From contig NC_088345.1 in assembly GCF_036884655.1 (NCBI RefSeq), positions 28,960,001 to 29,024,000 on the forward strand: a stretch of 64,000 nt of DNA. Direction: 5' to 3'. This DNA comes from Musa acuminata AAA Group. Taxonomy: Eukaryota > Streptophyta > Magnoliopsida > Zingiberales > Musaceae. Below are positions 44,230-54,830 of this stretch, piece after piece (within the stretch, counting starts at the first letter, position 1; every line of letters starts with the position of its first letter). The notes beneath the pieces are model-generated. The model searched no databases, had not been told where the DNA came from, and saw nothing but the letters and a program-made list of their open reading frames with translations. A program made the position numbers and the translations under genes.

Positions 44230-45576
44230 TGTTGAATCTCGGATTTTGATAATGAAATCAATTGTAAATTGTTTGATCTAATTTATATGTTGAGAAAAGT
44301 GTGCAGGATTAACTATGATAGTAGTAAGACATAAAGCAAATGTTGTGCCGGAGTCAAGATTGAGACTTCGTTAGGAGTTCGAGAGTTCGTCGGAAGTTTG
44401 GATGTTCGTCGGAAGTTCTGTTGAAACTGACCGAGAAGTCCAGGAGCTTACCAAAGAAGCTCATTGGAAGACGCCAAGAAGATCGTCATAAAGTCCATGA
44501 GCTTATCGAGAGTCCGTCGGAACATTGTCGAGAGATCGTCAGAAGTTCGCCGAAAGCTCATCGGAAGAACAATTGACGTAACAAAACAAGAATACTTTGT
44601 TAAATGTCTTAATTATTGTTGTTAGAACTTGAGTTAAGATTGGGATATAATCCCACTAACTCAGTTAGGGGTCAACTGGGCCCTTAATAGGGCTGAATTG
44701 GGCCGGTTGAAATAGCTTATTCAGCACCTAAAGTCACGGCCAATGGTGGCATCGCCTGGTGACATAGTCTCCCAAGTGGTCTGAGCGGTGGTATCGCCCA
44801 GATTGGGCGGTGGTATCGCCCAGATTGGGCGATGGTACCACCCTGATTGGGCGGTGGTACCACTGGCAGTTAATGCTGCTAGTGGTGGTACCACGCTTGT
44901 TAGGCAATGGTACCACCCTTGTCAAGTGGTGGTATCGCCAGAGCTCGGTCTCCGAGCTCAATTAGGCAGTAGTACCGTCTATTAATGGCGGTGGTACCGC
45001 CAGTACCCCAAAATCCAGGGATGTGACATATTTTTTGCTTCAATTTTGAAGTCATTGGGGCCTATAAATACCCCACCTTTTTCTGCATGAAAGGGCACGA
45101 ATCTGTTAACATGATCTTGAATTCTTGGGGTGTTAAAGTGTTGTAAAAGTGCAAGAGTCCTCCTCCTTTTCTAAGAGTTAAGATCATTCAAGAGAGGTGT
45201 GAGGCTTGTAAGAGTTATCTCCTAAACCCATGAAAAGGAGAAAATACTATAAAGAGGTGGTTGGTTTTCGCCTATTGAAGGAAGACCATTAGTGGACGCT
45301 GGTGACCTCGACGAAGGAGGAATCGAAAGTGGACGTAGGTTACACCGACCGAACTACTATAAATTTCAATGTGTTCTTTCCTTACTGCAAATTCTCTTTA
45401 CTACATTCAACTTTACTACATTGTAAACTGCCCAACCTTTTCATCTCTACTTATTCAAAGTGAAACGAACGATTTAAGTCGAAACTAATTTTTATTGTAC
45501 GAAGTCTTTGGAATCGATGTAATTTTTCTGCTGCACTAATTCACCCCCACTCTTAGTACTACTCTTGATCCTAACA
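44230..45576 (+). mobile_element. LTR B5, 3' LTR of Copia X
   Basis: TGTTGAATCTCGG to GATCCTAACA, 1347 bp. It has the short head with the GGTACC-module body (44780-45000), and only a C5 run near its end. Its upstream spacer was split by two large insertions. The 5' LTR of X is not in the window in recognisable form. Confidence 0.9.
45063..45070 (+). promoter_or_regulatory. TATA box of LTR B5
   Basis: TATAAATA in ggggcctataaatacccc. Confidence 0.75.
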
Positions 45577-45675
45577 ATAAAAAATTAAATAATAATAATA
45601 AGTAAAAAGACTACATGTCAAGTCACACGTATAATCACTCATGTGATTAGCTTGTAGGGCACCTATGACTAGCAT
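45577..45675 (-). mobile_element. Inverted tip of an LTR C (third Copia family)
   Basis: The segment ending gggcacctatgactagca is the reverse complement of the start of the LTR at 46096 (tgctagccataggtgcc). Similarity extends left into the AT-rich part up to the edge of LTR B5. This is a minus-oriented LTR C cut by insertion of Copia X. It abuts RNase H coding of a plus-strand C element. Confidence 0.8.
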
Positions 45676-46075
45676 GTTCACCCTGAATGGAGAAGCAATA
45701 TGCTAGAAGAGTTCCAAGCATAATACTACTACTGACTTGACCATAGAGGCAAAGTACATTGCTACAGTAAAGGCAGCAAAGGAGGGAGTATGGATGAAGA
45801 ATTTCATCACAGATTTAGGAGTCGTGCCGAGCAACGAGGAGCTAATTCTTTTATATTGTGACAACAATGGGGCGATTGCTCAAGCGAAGGAACCCAGATC
45901 TCCTCAGAAGTCTAAGTACATTTTGAGGAGGTTCCACCTAATCAGAGAGATCGTGACCCAAGGAGATGTAGTAGTGGAAAGAATTTCATCTGAAAATAAC
46001 ATCGCAGATCCACCGACAAAGTTTGTCTTTGAGCGTCACAAGGGTTTGATGGGGATCAGACACATAGTTGATTAG
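45676..46075 (+). pseudogene. RNase H end of an Angela/Tork-like Copia (family C)
   Basis: Coding resumes at FTLNGEAIC, then a TAG replaces the usual Trp, then KSSKHNTTTDLTIEAKYIA. The frame from 45737 runs open to TAG at 46073-46075 with LYCDNNGAIAQAKEPRSPQK and ILRRFHLIREIVTQGDV and NNIADPPTK, all RNase H C-terminal signatures of Angela/Tork-type Copia. RNase H removes the RNA strand during reverse transcription. Everything upstream of this fragment is missing. It lies 20 bp before a polypurine tract and its own 3' LTR. Confidence 0.88.
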
Positions 46076-46095
46076 CTTTAGGGCAAGTGGGAGAT

Positions 46096-46207
46096 TGCTA
46101 GCCATAGGTGCCTTACAAGCCAATTACGTGAGTGATGGCACGTGTGACATAATACATATTCTTTTTGTTTATTATATTATTTGACATTATCACTTTATAT
46201 TGTTTGT

Positions 46208-46258
<51 letters not shown>

Positions 46259-47680
46259 ATTCAATGGGAATCAGATCGTGATGAGATCACGATAGTGAGA
46301 CCGATTCACCTTTAAATAAAGACCCGAAATAATCTTGATCATAGGTTACTCAAGAGGGACATTGAGATAACTAGACATACTAGTGTGCTGTATACCTATC
46401 CATATGATGGAGGCAACTGGTCTCATAGCCACTTATGTAGAGACACTAGGGCAACAATGTATATGCTCATTGGAGAATGAATTAAATAATTGATCCGCTC
46501 ACGGAATGTTGAATGGTTAATGATACCTCATTGTAAAATAGTGATTCTATTGTCTCAGTGGTATATTTGGTCCTTTGACTTGAGAAACCAAGTATATCCT
46601 GTATGAGTACTCTACTTTTTGATACAGAACTTATATGTTTGGAAGTTTCAAATCTAGTACAACCAATCATCGGGAGTAACAATCACCCATACGAGGGCTA
46701 TTGAATGTTGATAGAGTATCATCCACTCTTGATATCATGAGAGAAATGTCTCATGTGTTATTGCATAGACAAATCCTTAACAAGGGTCATTCGGATTGAG
46801 AGAGAAAGAGTTCTCTTGGAGAATCTGATTAGAGCGTAACTCGAGTAGAAACCGTATGGGTTTAACAGCACCATATCAGGTATATGGTCTCTGGGATATT
46901 AGGTAGATGATGGACTATAGGTATATGGTAACTGAGGATAGATATGTCCAAAGGATTGAATTCCCTTATATCGTTTGGGGGCTACGACATAGTGGCTTAG
47001 TACGTCCACAATCGATGAGTCGAGTGAATTATTATAAAGATAATAATTCATTAAGCCAAAAGGAGTTCTGATAGGTATGACTCATGACCAGCTCGATATT
47101 GGGCCTAGAGGGTCACACACATATGATAGGTTTACGATGAGTAGAGGTTCAAATATGAGATATTCACCGAAGCCCCTATCTAATTGGATATTCAATAAGC
47201 CCCTGAATTATTGGATCCTGTGGATGAGATCCAATAAGAGCCAATAAGAGATTATTGGATAGAGATCCACTAATCTAAGAGGCTTTAGCAGTTGGATAGA
47301 GATCTAATACCCAATAGGGTAAGATCCATTATGGTTAAGTTGATAGGGAGCCTTTATACATAGGAGGGAACTAAAGACATATAGGCTAGAGGCTTCTTGG
47401 TTGCCACATCTTATTCTCCTCTCTTCTTCTCCTCCTCAAATTGCCAATGTGGAGATTTAGGCAACTATTTGAGTAGCGTCATCGTAGCCCTATAGTGTGG
47501 ATCACCGCTAGAGAGGAGGGCGCTTGACCTCCTTCATCCTCTTGTATAGATCTACAAGGATTCAAGGATATATGATTTCTCGAGGTAACACAACTATCTC
47601 ACACATGGATTTAAGTTTTGTGAGTTTTTTGTACACCAATCTTTGCACGATGATGTTTACCTTTCTGAAAATTTTAAGGT
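46096..47680 (+). mobile_element. 3' LTR of family C Copia, right end lost
   Basis: Begins TGCTAGCCATAGGTGCC after the polypurine tract caagtgggagat. It carries an (AT)23 microsatellite at 46211-46256. No CA end or primer site is seen; family B gag sequence begins around 47684, so the LTR is truncated there (edge approximate). Confidence 0.7.
46211..46256. repeat. (AT)23 microsatellite
   Basis: 46 bp of uninterrupted AT in LTR C, likely length-variable. Confidence 0.95.
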
Positions 47681-47683
47681 TTA

Positions 47684-48544
47684 AAAAATTTATAAAGAGG
47701 AATAAATTTAGAAATGATACTAAAAATAAATTTAGAAATGATACTAAAAATAAATTTGAACCCAAGAAAAAACAAGTCATATGCTACAAATGCAAGAAGT
47801 TGGGACATTTTAAAAGCGAATGTCCCCAAGCAAAGAAGAAACAACAAAAAAATAAGAAAGCTCTTAAAATAACGTGGGACGACTCAAGTGCATCCGAAGA
47901 AAAGGAGCAAACCAACACTGAGCAAGTTGCTCACTATGCGCTAATGGCTATTAGAGATGAGGTAAGCAGTTCATTAGATGCAAGTTTATCTTTTGATGAA
48001 TTACTATGCGCTTTTCATGATTTATTTGATAAATAAAAATTAGTTAGTAAAAAATATAAATTGCTAAAAAAGGAACATGCTTCTCTTGTTAGTGATTTTG
48101 ATAGACTAAAAATTGAGCATAATGATAGTTTAGCTTCTTGCACAAAATGCGATCAATTAGAAATGCTTAGAAAGGAAAACTTGCTACTCAATGAAACCTT
48201 AGAAAAATTTGAGGTTGGTAGCAAGTCCTTGAACATGATCCTTGTCAATAAGGGTCATATTCATAAAAGAAGATGGAATCGGCTTTGTGAGTAATACTTA
48301 TAAAAATCCAACCATCTTTGTTAAAGGCCCTACCTTGCATGTTTCACCCCAAAACAAATGTAACTTTTGTTGCAAATTTGGACATGTTACGTACAAATAT
48401 CCATTTAAGAGATATAGTCCACATAAATTGATTTGGATTTCTAAAGGAATCTCAAATGACTCAATACAACATGACAAGTTGTGTAGATCGATTTTTGAGG
48501 TACCTAAGGTCAAATGGGTACCTAAAAATCACCATTTTTTGTAG
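47684..48544 (+). pseudogene. gag C-terminal half of SIRE-like Copia, 5' truncated
   Basis: Starts abruptly in FKKFIKRNKFRNDTKNK, with an in-frame 24-bp duplication (RNDTKNKF twice). Zinc knuckle 1 is intact, ICYKCKKLGHFKSECP. Knuckle 2 reads CNFCCKFGHVTYKYP with the last Cys changed to Tyr. A TAA at 48034-48036 and a one-base frameshift near 48270 interrupt it. It ends at TAG 48542-48544 directly before protease. The 5' LTR, primer site and N-terminal gag are absent, cut at the LTR C junction. Confidence 0.88.
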
Positions 48545-49800
48545 AAATGTTTACCATCACAAGCTAGGAGTAAGATATGGTACCTTGATAGTGGATGCTC
48601 AAGGCACATGACCGGAGATCCATCTCAATTCTCTAAGCTCACTAGCCTAGATGAAGGATATGTCACATTCAGAGACAACAATAAGGGTAAAATCATTAGC
48701 ACAGGAACCATATGTAACAAATCCAACTTTTTTATTGAAGATGTATTATTAGTTGATGGCTTAAAGCATAACCTTTTAAGTATTAATCAATTATGTGATA
48801 AAGGATACATCATTACATTTAAATCCAATTCTTTTATTATTGAAAAACCACACAAAAATACATCTATAATTGCACTAAAATAAAATAATATATACACCAT
48901 CGACATTCATGATGTTTGTAATGAAATGTGCTTTTCGGTTTTGAATGACGATGCTTGGCTTTGGCATAAGAGATTAGGTCATGCTAGCATAAAACTAATC
49001 TCTCAAATCTCATCCATAGAACTTGTAAGAGGAATTCATCATATAAAGTCCGTTAAATAAAATGTGTGTAATGCATGTCAACTAGGAAAATAAATAAAAG
49101 GTAGTTTCAAACTAAAGAACCAAATAAGCACCTCTAGACCATTGCAATTAATCCATATGGACTTATTTGGACCAATTACTACATCAAGCCTAGGAGGTAG
49201 CAAATACGCCTTTGTCATCGTGAATGATTATAGTAGATACACTTGGACTTACTTTTTGGCATACAAAAGTGATTGCTTTAGGCATTTTTATAAGTTTTAT
49301 AAACTTGCTCAAAACGAAAAGGGTTTTATGATTTTATCAATTCGAAGTGATCACGGTGGTAAATTTCAAAACCATGATTTCTAAGAATTTTGTGAATCTA
49401 ATGGATACAACCATAATTTCGCTACTCTAAGAAATCCTCAACAAAATTGAGTAGTGAAAAGAAACAATAGAAACTTACAAAAAATGGCTAGAATCATGTT
49501 AAACGAACATAGCATTCCCAAATTTTTTTGGGCCAAAGCCGTAAATACGACATGCTATGTCATGAATAGGGTTCTAGTAAGACTATTATTCTCCAAAACT
49601 CCTTATGAGTTGTGGAACAATAAAAAACCTAATGTTTTATATTTTAAAGTTTTTGGGTGTAAATATTTTATTTTGAATAAAAAAGATGCCTTAGGAAAGT
49701 TTGATACAAAGTCCGATGAAAGTATTTTTCTTAGTTATTCTTCTATTTCTAAGACCTTTCGTATTTTTAGTAAAAGAACTTAAGTTAAAGAAAAATCTAT
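48545..49800 (+). pseudogene. Protease and integrase of SIRE-like Copia
   Basis: Protease keeps its active site: WYLDSGCSRHMTGD (around 48580-48616). The GAG-pre-integrase zinc domain reads WLWHKRLGHAS, then CNACQLGK. The integrase core shows MDLFGP and IRSDHGGKFQN, the first two catalytic Asp residues. The third, usually in GVVERxNR, is altered to VVKRNNR, and the preceding Gly is a stop. Further stops occur after IALK (48881), in the zinc domain, and in DF*EFC (49382). The final part (49454-49783) is open, with MARIMLNEHSIPKFFW and a PYELWNNKKPNV stretch. Non-functional. Confidence 0.88.
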
Positions 49801-50040
49801 TCATTTTGTTTTTAATGAAGTTTCCAGAGTTAAGAAAAATGATTTTGTTGATGATCATAATTTTGATGCTTTAAATTTAAATGAAACCCTTTCTCCATCT
49901 AGCAACTTGGATACATCTTCTTCTAAACTATCCTTACCCAAGTAATGGAAGGATGTAGATACTCATCCTAAGGAGCTAAATATAGGACACACATCAAAAG
50001 GGTTTCAAACTCATTCTTCTCTTAAGAATTTTTGTGTCAA

Positions 50041-51585
50041 CACCACTTTTCTCTCCCAAATTGAACCTAAATGCATTGATGAGGCCTTGAAAGATGATTC
50101 ATGGGTTATCATAATGCAAAAAGAGTTTAATCAATTTGAGAGAAATGAGGTATGGAAGCTTGTTCCAAGGCTAAATGAACATTTAGTTATTGGTACTAAA
50201 TGAGTCTTTAGAAACAAGCAAGATGAATTTGGTATCGTAGTTAGAAACAAGGCTAGATTAGTGTCCAAGGGTTTCAACCAAGAAGAAAGTATCGATTATG
50301 AAGAAACCTTCACTCTTGTAGCACGATTAGAAGTCATAAGGATGCTCCTTGCCTATCCTAGTAGTAATAATTTTAATTTATTTTAAATGGATGCCAAAAG
50401 TGCTTTTCTTAATGGCTTTATTTCTGAAGAAGTTTATGTTGAACAACCTCCAAGATTTGAGAATGATAATTTTTTGAATCATATGTTTAAATTTACTAAA
50501 GCTCTCTATGGATTGAAACAAGCCCCAAGGGCTTAGTATGAGAAACTAAGCTCATTTCTTATCCAAAATAATTTTTCTAAAGGCAAGGTCGATACCACAT
50601 TATTTATTAAAAATATTTTCTTATTATTCAAATTTATGTTGATGATATTATTTTCGGTTCCACGAATAAATCTTTATACTAATCATTTGCAAAGAGTATG
50701 AGTCTAGAGTTTGAAATGAGTTTGATGGAGGAACTAACCTTCATTTTTGGTTTACAAGTCAAACAACTTAATGATAGTATTTTTCTTAGTCAAACAAAAT
50801 ATGCATTAGACTTATTAAAATAGTTTAAAATGGATAGTTCAAAGGCTGTCAATACTCCTATGAGTACCTTCACCAAATTAGACATTAACGAAAGTGGGGA
50901 AAGCTTTGAACAAAAAGCTTATAGGGGCATGATAAGTAGTTTACTATACCTCACTGCAACTAGACCAGACATCATGTTTAGTGTAAGACTTTGTGTTAGG
51001 TTTTAATCTAATCCTAAGATATCTCATCTTAAAGCAGTTAAAAGAATTCTTAAATATCTTAAAGGAACCACTAATCTAGGATTATGGTATCCAAAATTCA
51101 AAAACTTTGAATTGGTTGCTTATGCTGATGCGGATATTGCTGGATGTAGATTAGATAGAAAAAGCACATCCATAACATATCAATTCTTAGGTCATGCACT
51201 TGTCTCTTGGTCTTCCAAGAAACAAAACTTGGTTTCACTATCTACAACCGAAGCCGAATACATAGCTGCGAGTGGATGTTGTGCATAAGCTGTGTGGATG
51301 AAAAACATTTTAGAGGATTATAAGATTCACCTTAAGAACATTCCCATAAAATGTGATAACGTAAGTGCAATATTTTTGACAAAAAATCCCATTTAACACT
51401 CTAGAACTAAACATATTGATATTAAGCATCATTTTATACAATATCATGTTAATAATCATGATGTAATTTTAGAATTCATTGATACAAAACATCAATTGGC
51501 TTATATCTTTACAAAACCTTTGAATGAAGAACAAATTGATTTCATTAGAAGAGAGTTAGGAATAATAATTTGTTTGAATGCATGA
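50041..51585 (+). pseudogene. Reverse transcriptase and RNase H of SIRE-like Copia
   Basis: Copia RT landmarks in order: ALKDDSWVIIMQKEFNQFER, NKARLVSKGFNQEESIDYEE, MDAKSAFLNGFISEEVYVEQ, ALYGLKQAPRA, and the catalytic box IQIYVDDIIFGSTN with both Asp residues kept (about 50630-50670). RNase H follows: YADADIAGCRLDRKSTS, LVSLSTTEAEYIAASGC, HIDIKHHFI, and the terminal IFTKPLNEEQIDFIRREL up to TGA at 51583-51585. About ten stops and at least one frameshift (near 50620) break it. The catalytic motifs survive although the frame does not. Confidence 0.88.
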
Positions 51586-52711
51586 ATTTGATCCTTTCCG
51601 AACTTTCTCGATTCTTTAAAACTCTCATGAAATTATTTCATCAATAAGGCTTTCATGAAATCCAAAATATGAATCTACTAAGTATTAAATTTTTAATGAG
51701 AAATGGATTTGATTTATGATGGTTTATTCATGGAATTTCTCTCTTATCCTTCATATAATGCTTCTTTCACAAGAATTCTTCCTTGCTCTTTGATAAAAGA
51801 AGAATTTTTATGAATTTTTAAGTACGAGATGATCACTTGCAAGAATGAGGATTTGATTTCACATGAATATTTTGATCCTTTTTCATGAATCCCTTCTTTT
51901 TGTTAAAATTGAAGCATGATTTAATAAAACTTATTTACTGTTTTTGACTTAGTTCAAATCATTTCACAAATTTGGTTCTTAATGGATTCCCTTCTTACTT
52001 TCCTTCCTCTTCTTTATGCAAAGTTTAAATGACAAAGGGGGAAAAGTAGATGAAATCTCTCTCTTTAATGTTGATAACTTTTGATGTTGAGAACTTTTGA
52101 ATATTACCATGTAATGATGCAATATTACACTTGCATTGTTGAAACGTTATCCTTTTTGTTGATAACAAAGGGGGAGAAATGATACCAAAATGTGACAAAT
52201 TGATGACAAATGAAAGCATTGTATCTTATCAAATGATATCAAAATGTGACAAATCGATGACAAATGAGTGTAATATATCTTATTGTAAATACTTATCATA
52301 AATACTCGAAATGTTTCATGAATGCTTGATAAATGTCTTTCATTTTGATAAGATATCATGAGCTCAACTTGCTATCTAATGATGAATTGCTATCTTTGTC
52401 ATCTTGCTATATTTTATATTTGAAATTCGTATCATACTTGAAAATGATGATTGTGAACTTGAAAATAGATGTCATGCCTTAATATCATTTTCATTGATAA
52501 ATACGTAGCATCGTATTTTGAGAATGTTAAATCATGATAGGAATTATGATGTGCAAGTTGATAAGTTTAATTGAACCTAACTTATCAGTTTGATACTTGA
52601 ATTCAAAGGCCTTGAATTCAAGAATGTCTTTTCTCAAGTATGGCATATAGATTGGGGGAGTTAAGGTTAACTCTTTCACCAATTGGTTGTCATCATCAAA
52701 AAGTGAGAGAT
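51586..52711 (+). mobile_element. 3' spacer of SIRE-like Copia and degenerate polypurine tract
   Basis: The best reference copy of the family B spacer: gatttgatttcacatgaata near 51850, two ttgttgataacaaaggggga-type blocks (52020-52180), 'gggggagttaaggttaactc' near 52653. The polypurine tract is reduced to aaaagtgagagat before LTR B6. Confidence 0.82.
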
Positions 52712-53579
52712 TGTTGAGTCTCGGATTTTGATGATAAAATCAATTGGTGAATTGTTTAACCTAATCTATGTATTGAGATAAGTGTGTAGGATTAACTACG
52801 ATAGCAGTAAGGCATAAAGCAGATAATGGGCCGGAATTGAAGATTTGGACGATGTACCAGAAGTATGTCGGGAGCTCGCCGAGAGTTCGTCGGGAGTTCG
52901 CTAGAGGCTCATCGAAAGATCGCCGAGAACTCGTCGGAAGATTACTGAGAGGTTGTCAGAAGATCGTCGAGGGCTCGTTGGAAGATTGTCGAGAGTTCAT
53001 CGGGAGTTCGCCGTAAGCTCGTTGGAAGTTTCACCGAGAAGTTCACCGGAGGTTCACAGAAAGAAAATTCGACATACCAAACTAATTTGCTTGCCTTAAT
53101 CATAGTTAGAACATAAATTGAGTTAGGATTGGGAGGTAATCCCACAAACTTAGTTAGGGGCCAACTATACTCTTAATAGGGTTGAATTGGGCCGAATTGA
53201 ATAGCCTATTCAGTATCTGAAATCATGGCTAGCGATGGTACCACCAGGGCCAGCGATGGTACCGCCAGGGCCGACAGTGGCATTGCTTGAGAGACCCAGT
53301 CTCCTAGGTGGTCTGGGTGGTGGTACCACCGAGATTGAGTGGTGGTACCGTTGATAGTTATTATTGCCATCGGTGGTACCGCCCTTGTTAAGTGGTGGTA
53401 CCACCAGATCTCGATCTTCGAGCTCTGTCAAGTAGTGGTACAGCCCAGACTGGGCAGTGGTACTACCCAGTGTCAAGTGTTAGGCGGTGGTACGACCCAG
53501 TAATGGCGGTGGTACCGCCAGTACCCTGAAATCCAGGGATGTGACACTTTTTGGCTCCAATTTTGTTGTCATTGGGGCC

Positions 53580-53587
53580 TATAAATA
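53580..53587 (+). promoter_or_regulatory. TATA box of LTR B6
   Basis: TATAAATA in ggggcctataaatacccc. Confidence 0.75.
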
Positions 53588-53844
53588 CCCCATACTTTTC
53601 TGCATAAAATGGCATGAAAGTATTAGCATAATCTTGAGTATTTGAAATATTAAAGTATTATAAAAGTGCTAGAATACTCATCCTCCCTTTCTAAGTGTTG
53701 AGATTGTTAGGATCGAGAGCACTAAGAGGGGGGGGTGAATTAGTGCAGCGGAAATCTTACAGCGATTAAAAACCAAAAGCTGCGTTCGTTCAAAAACTAT
53801 TATGATGCAAAAGCAAATTCTTAGTTTGTATCTAAGTGCAATTT

Positions 53845-54105
53845 GCGTCTAAGCGCAGATTGCGTCTAAGCGCAGTTTTGCGTCTAAGCGCAGTTTACGT
53901 CTAAACTCAGATTTACGTCTAAACGCAGTTTTACGTCTAAACGCAGATTTACGTCTAAACGCAGATTTACGTCTAAACGCAGTTTTACGTCTAAACGCAG
54001 ATTTACGTCTAAACTCAGATTTACGTCTAAACGCAGATTTACGTCTAATCGCAGATTTACGTCTAAACGCAGTTTTACGTCTAGACGCAGATTTACGTCT
54101 AAACT
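53845..54105. repeat. 18-bp minisatellite in LTR B7 (about 14 copies)
   Basis: Same acgtctaaacgcagtttt / cgcagattt unit as in B3; it gives an FRRKSA-type periodic frame on the minus strand. Confidence 0.9.
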
Positions 54106-54822
54106 TTGAAACTTGTTTGTATACTCGCAGAAGGCAGTATGCAGTTGAAATCAAGACGTAAACGTGAACTGAGATCTGATGATTGAGCGAGGAAAGCCGA
54201 TTTACGTCTGAATGCAATTTTACGTCTAAATGTTGAAACTTGTTCGTAAAATTGCAGAGGACAGTTTGCAGTTATCAGTAGGATCAAAATGTAAGTGTAA
54301 ACTGCAAAAGAAGCTCGTTCGTAAAAGCACGGAAGACAGTTCTGCAGAATCAAACGTAAACGTAAACTGTAATGTATGAAAATACGAATTTACGTCTGAA
54401 TGCAGATTCGGAAGAACAGCACTTAGAACTTGTTCGTGAAGGCGCAGAGAGCAGTAGTAATGAAGGAGGTTTGCAGTAATGATAAAGTGCTCGAAAATAA
54501 ACGCAAACCAGAGATTTAGAGTGGTTCGGTCAGCCTTGACCTACTCCACTTTTGGCTTCCTCCACCGACGAGGTTGCCGACGTCAACTAGGGGCCTTCCT
54601 TCAATAGGCGAAGGCCAAACTGCCCTTTTACAATTTCTCTCCTTTTGACAGGCTCAGGAGACAACCTTTACAGACCTTTCTCTCCTCACTTTACAACTGA
54701 AAACTTGAAGAACAGAAGGAGGAGACTTTAAAGGCTTTACAACACTTTTGAGCTCTTAGAATCACAGAAAAGATCAAGATTTCGGTGTAGGTCTGTATCT
54801 TTTCAGTGCTGAATGGGTGGGG

Positions 54823-54830
54823 TATTTATA
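54823..54830 (-). promoter_or_regulatory. TATA box of LTR B7 (minus strand)
   Basis: tatttata in the plus strand, inside the conserved ggcctataaatacccc context of the LTR sense strand. Confidence 0.75.

Noticed and set aside
45737..46075. Stand-alone 112-codon gene
   Set aside because: It is the C-terminal end of Copia RNase H, with a nonsense codon upstream and its own LTR downstream.
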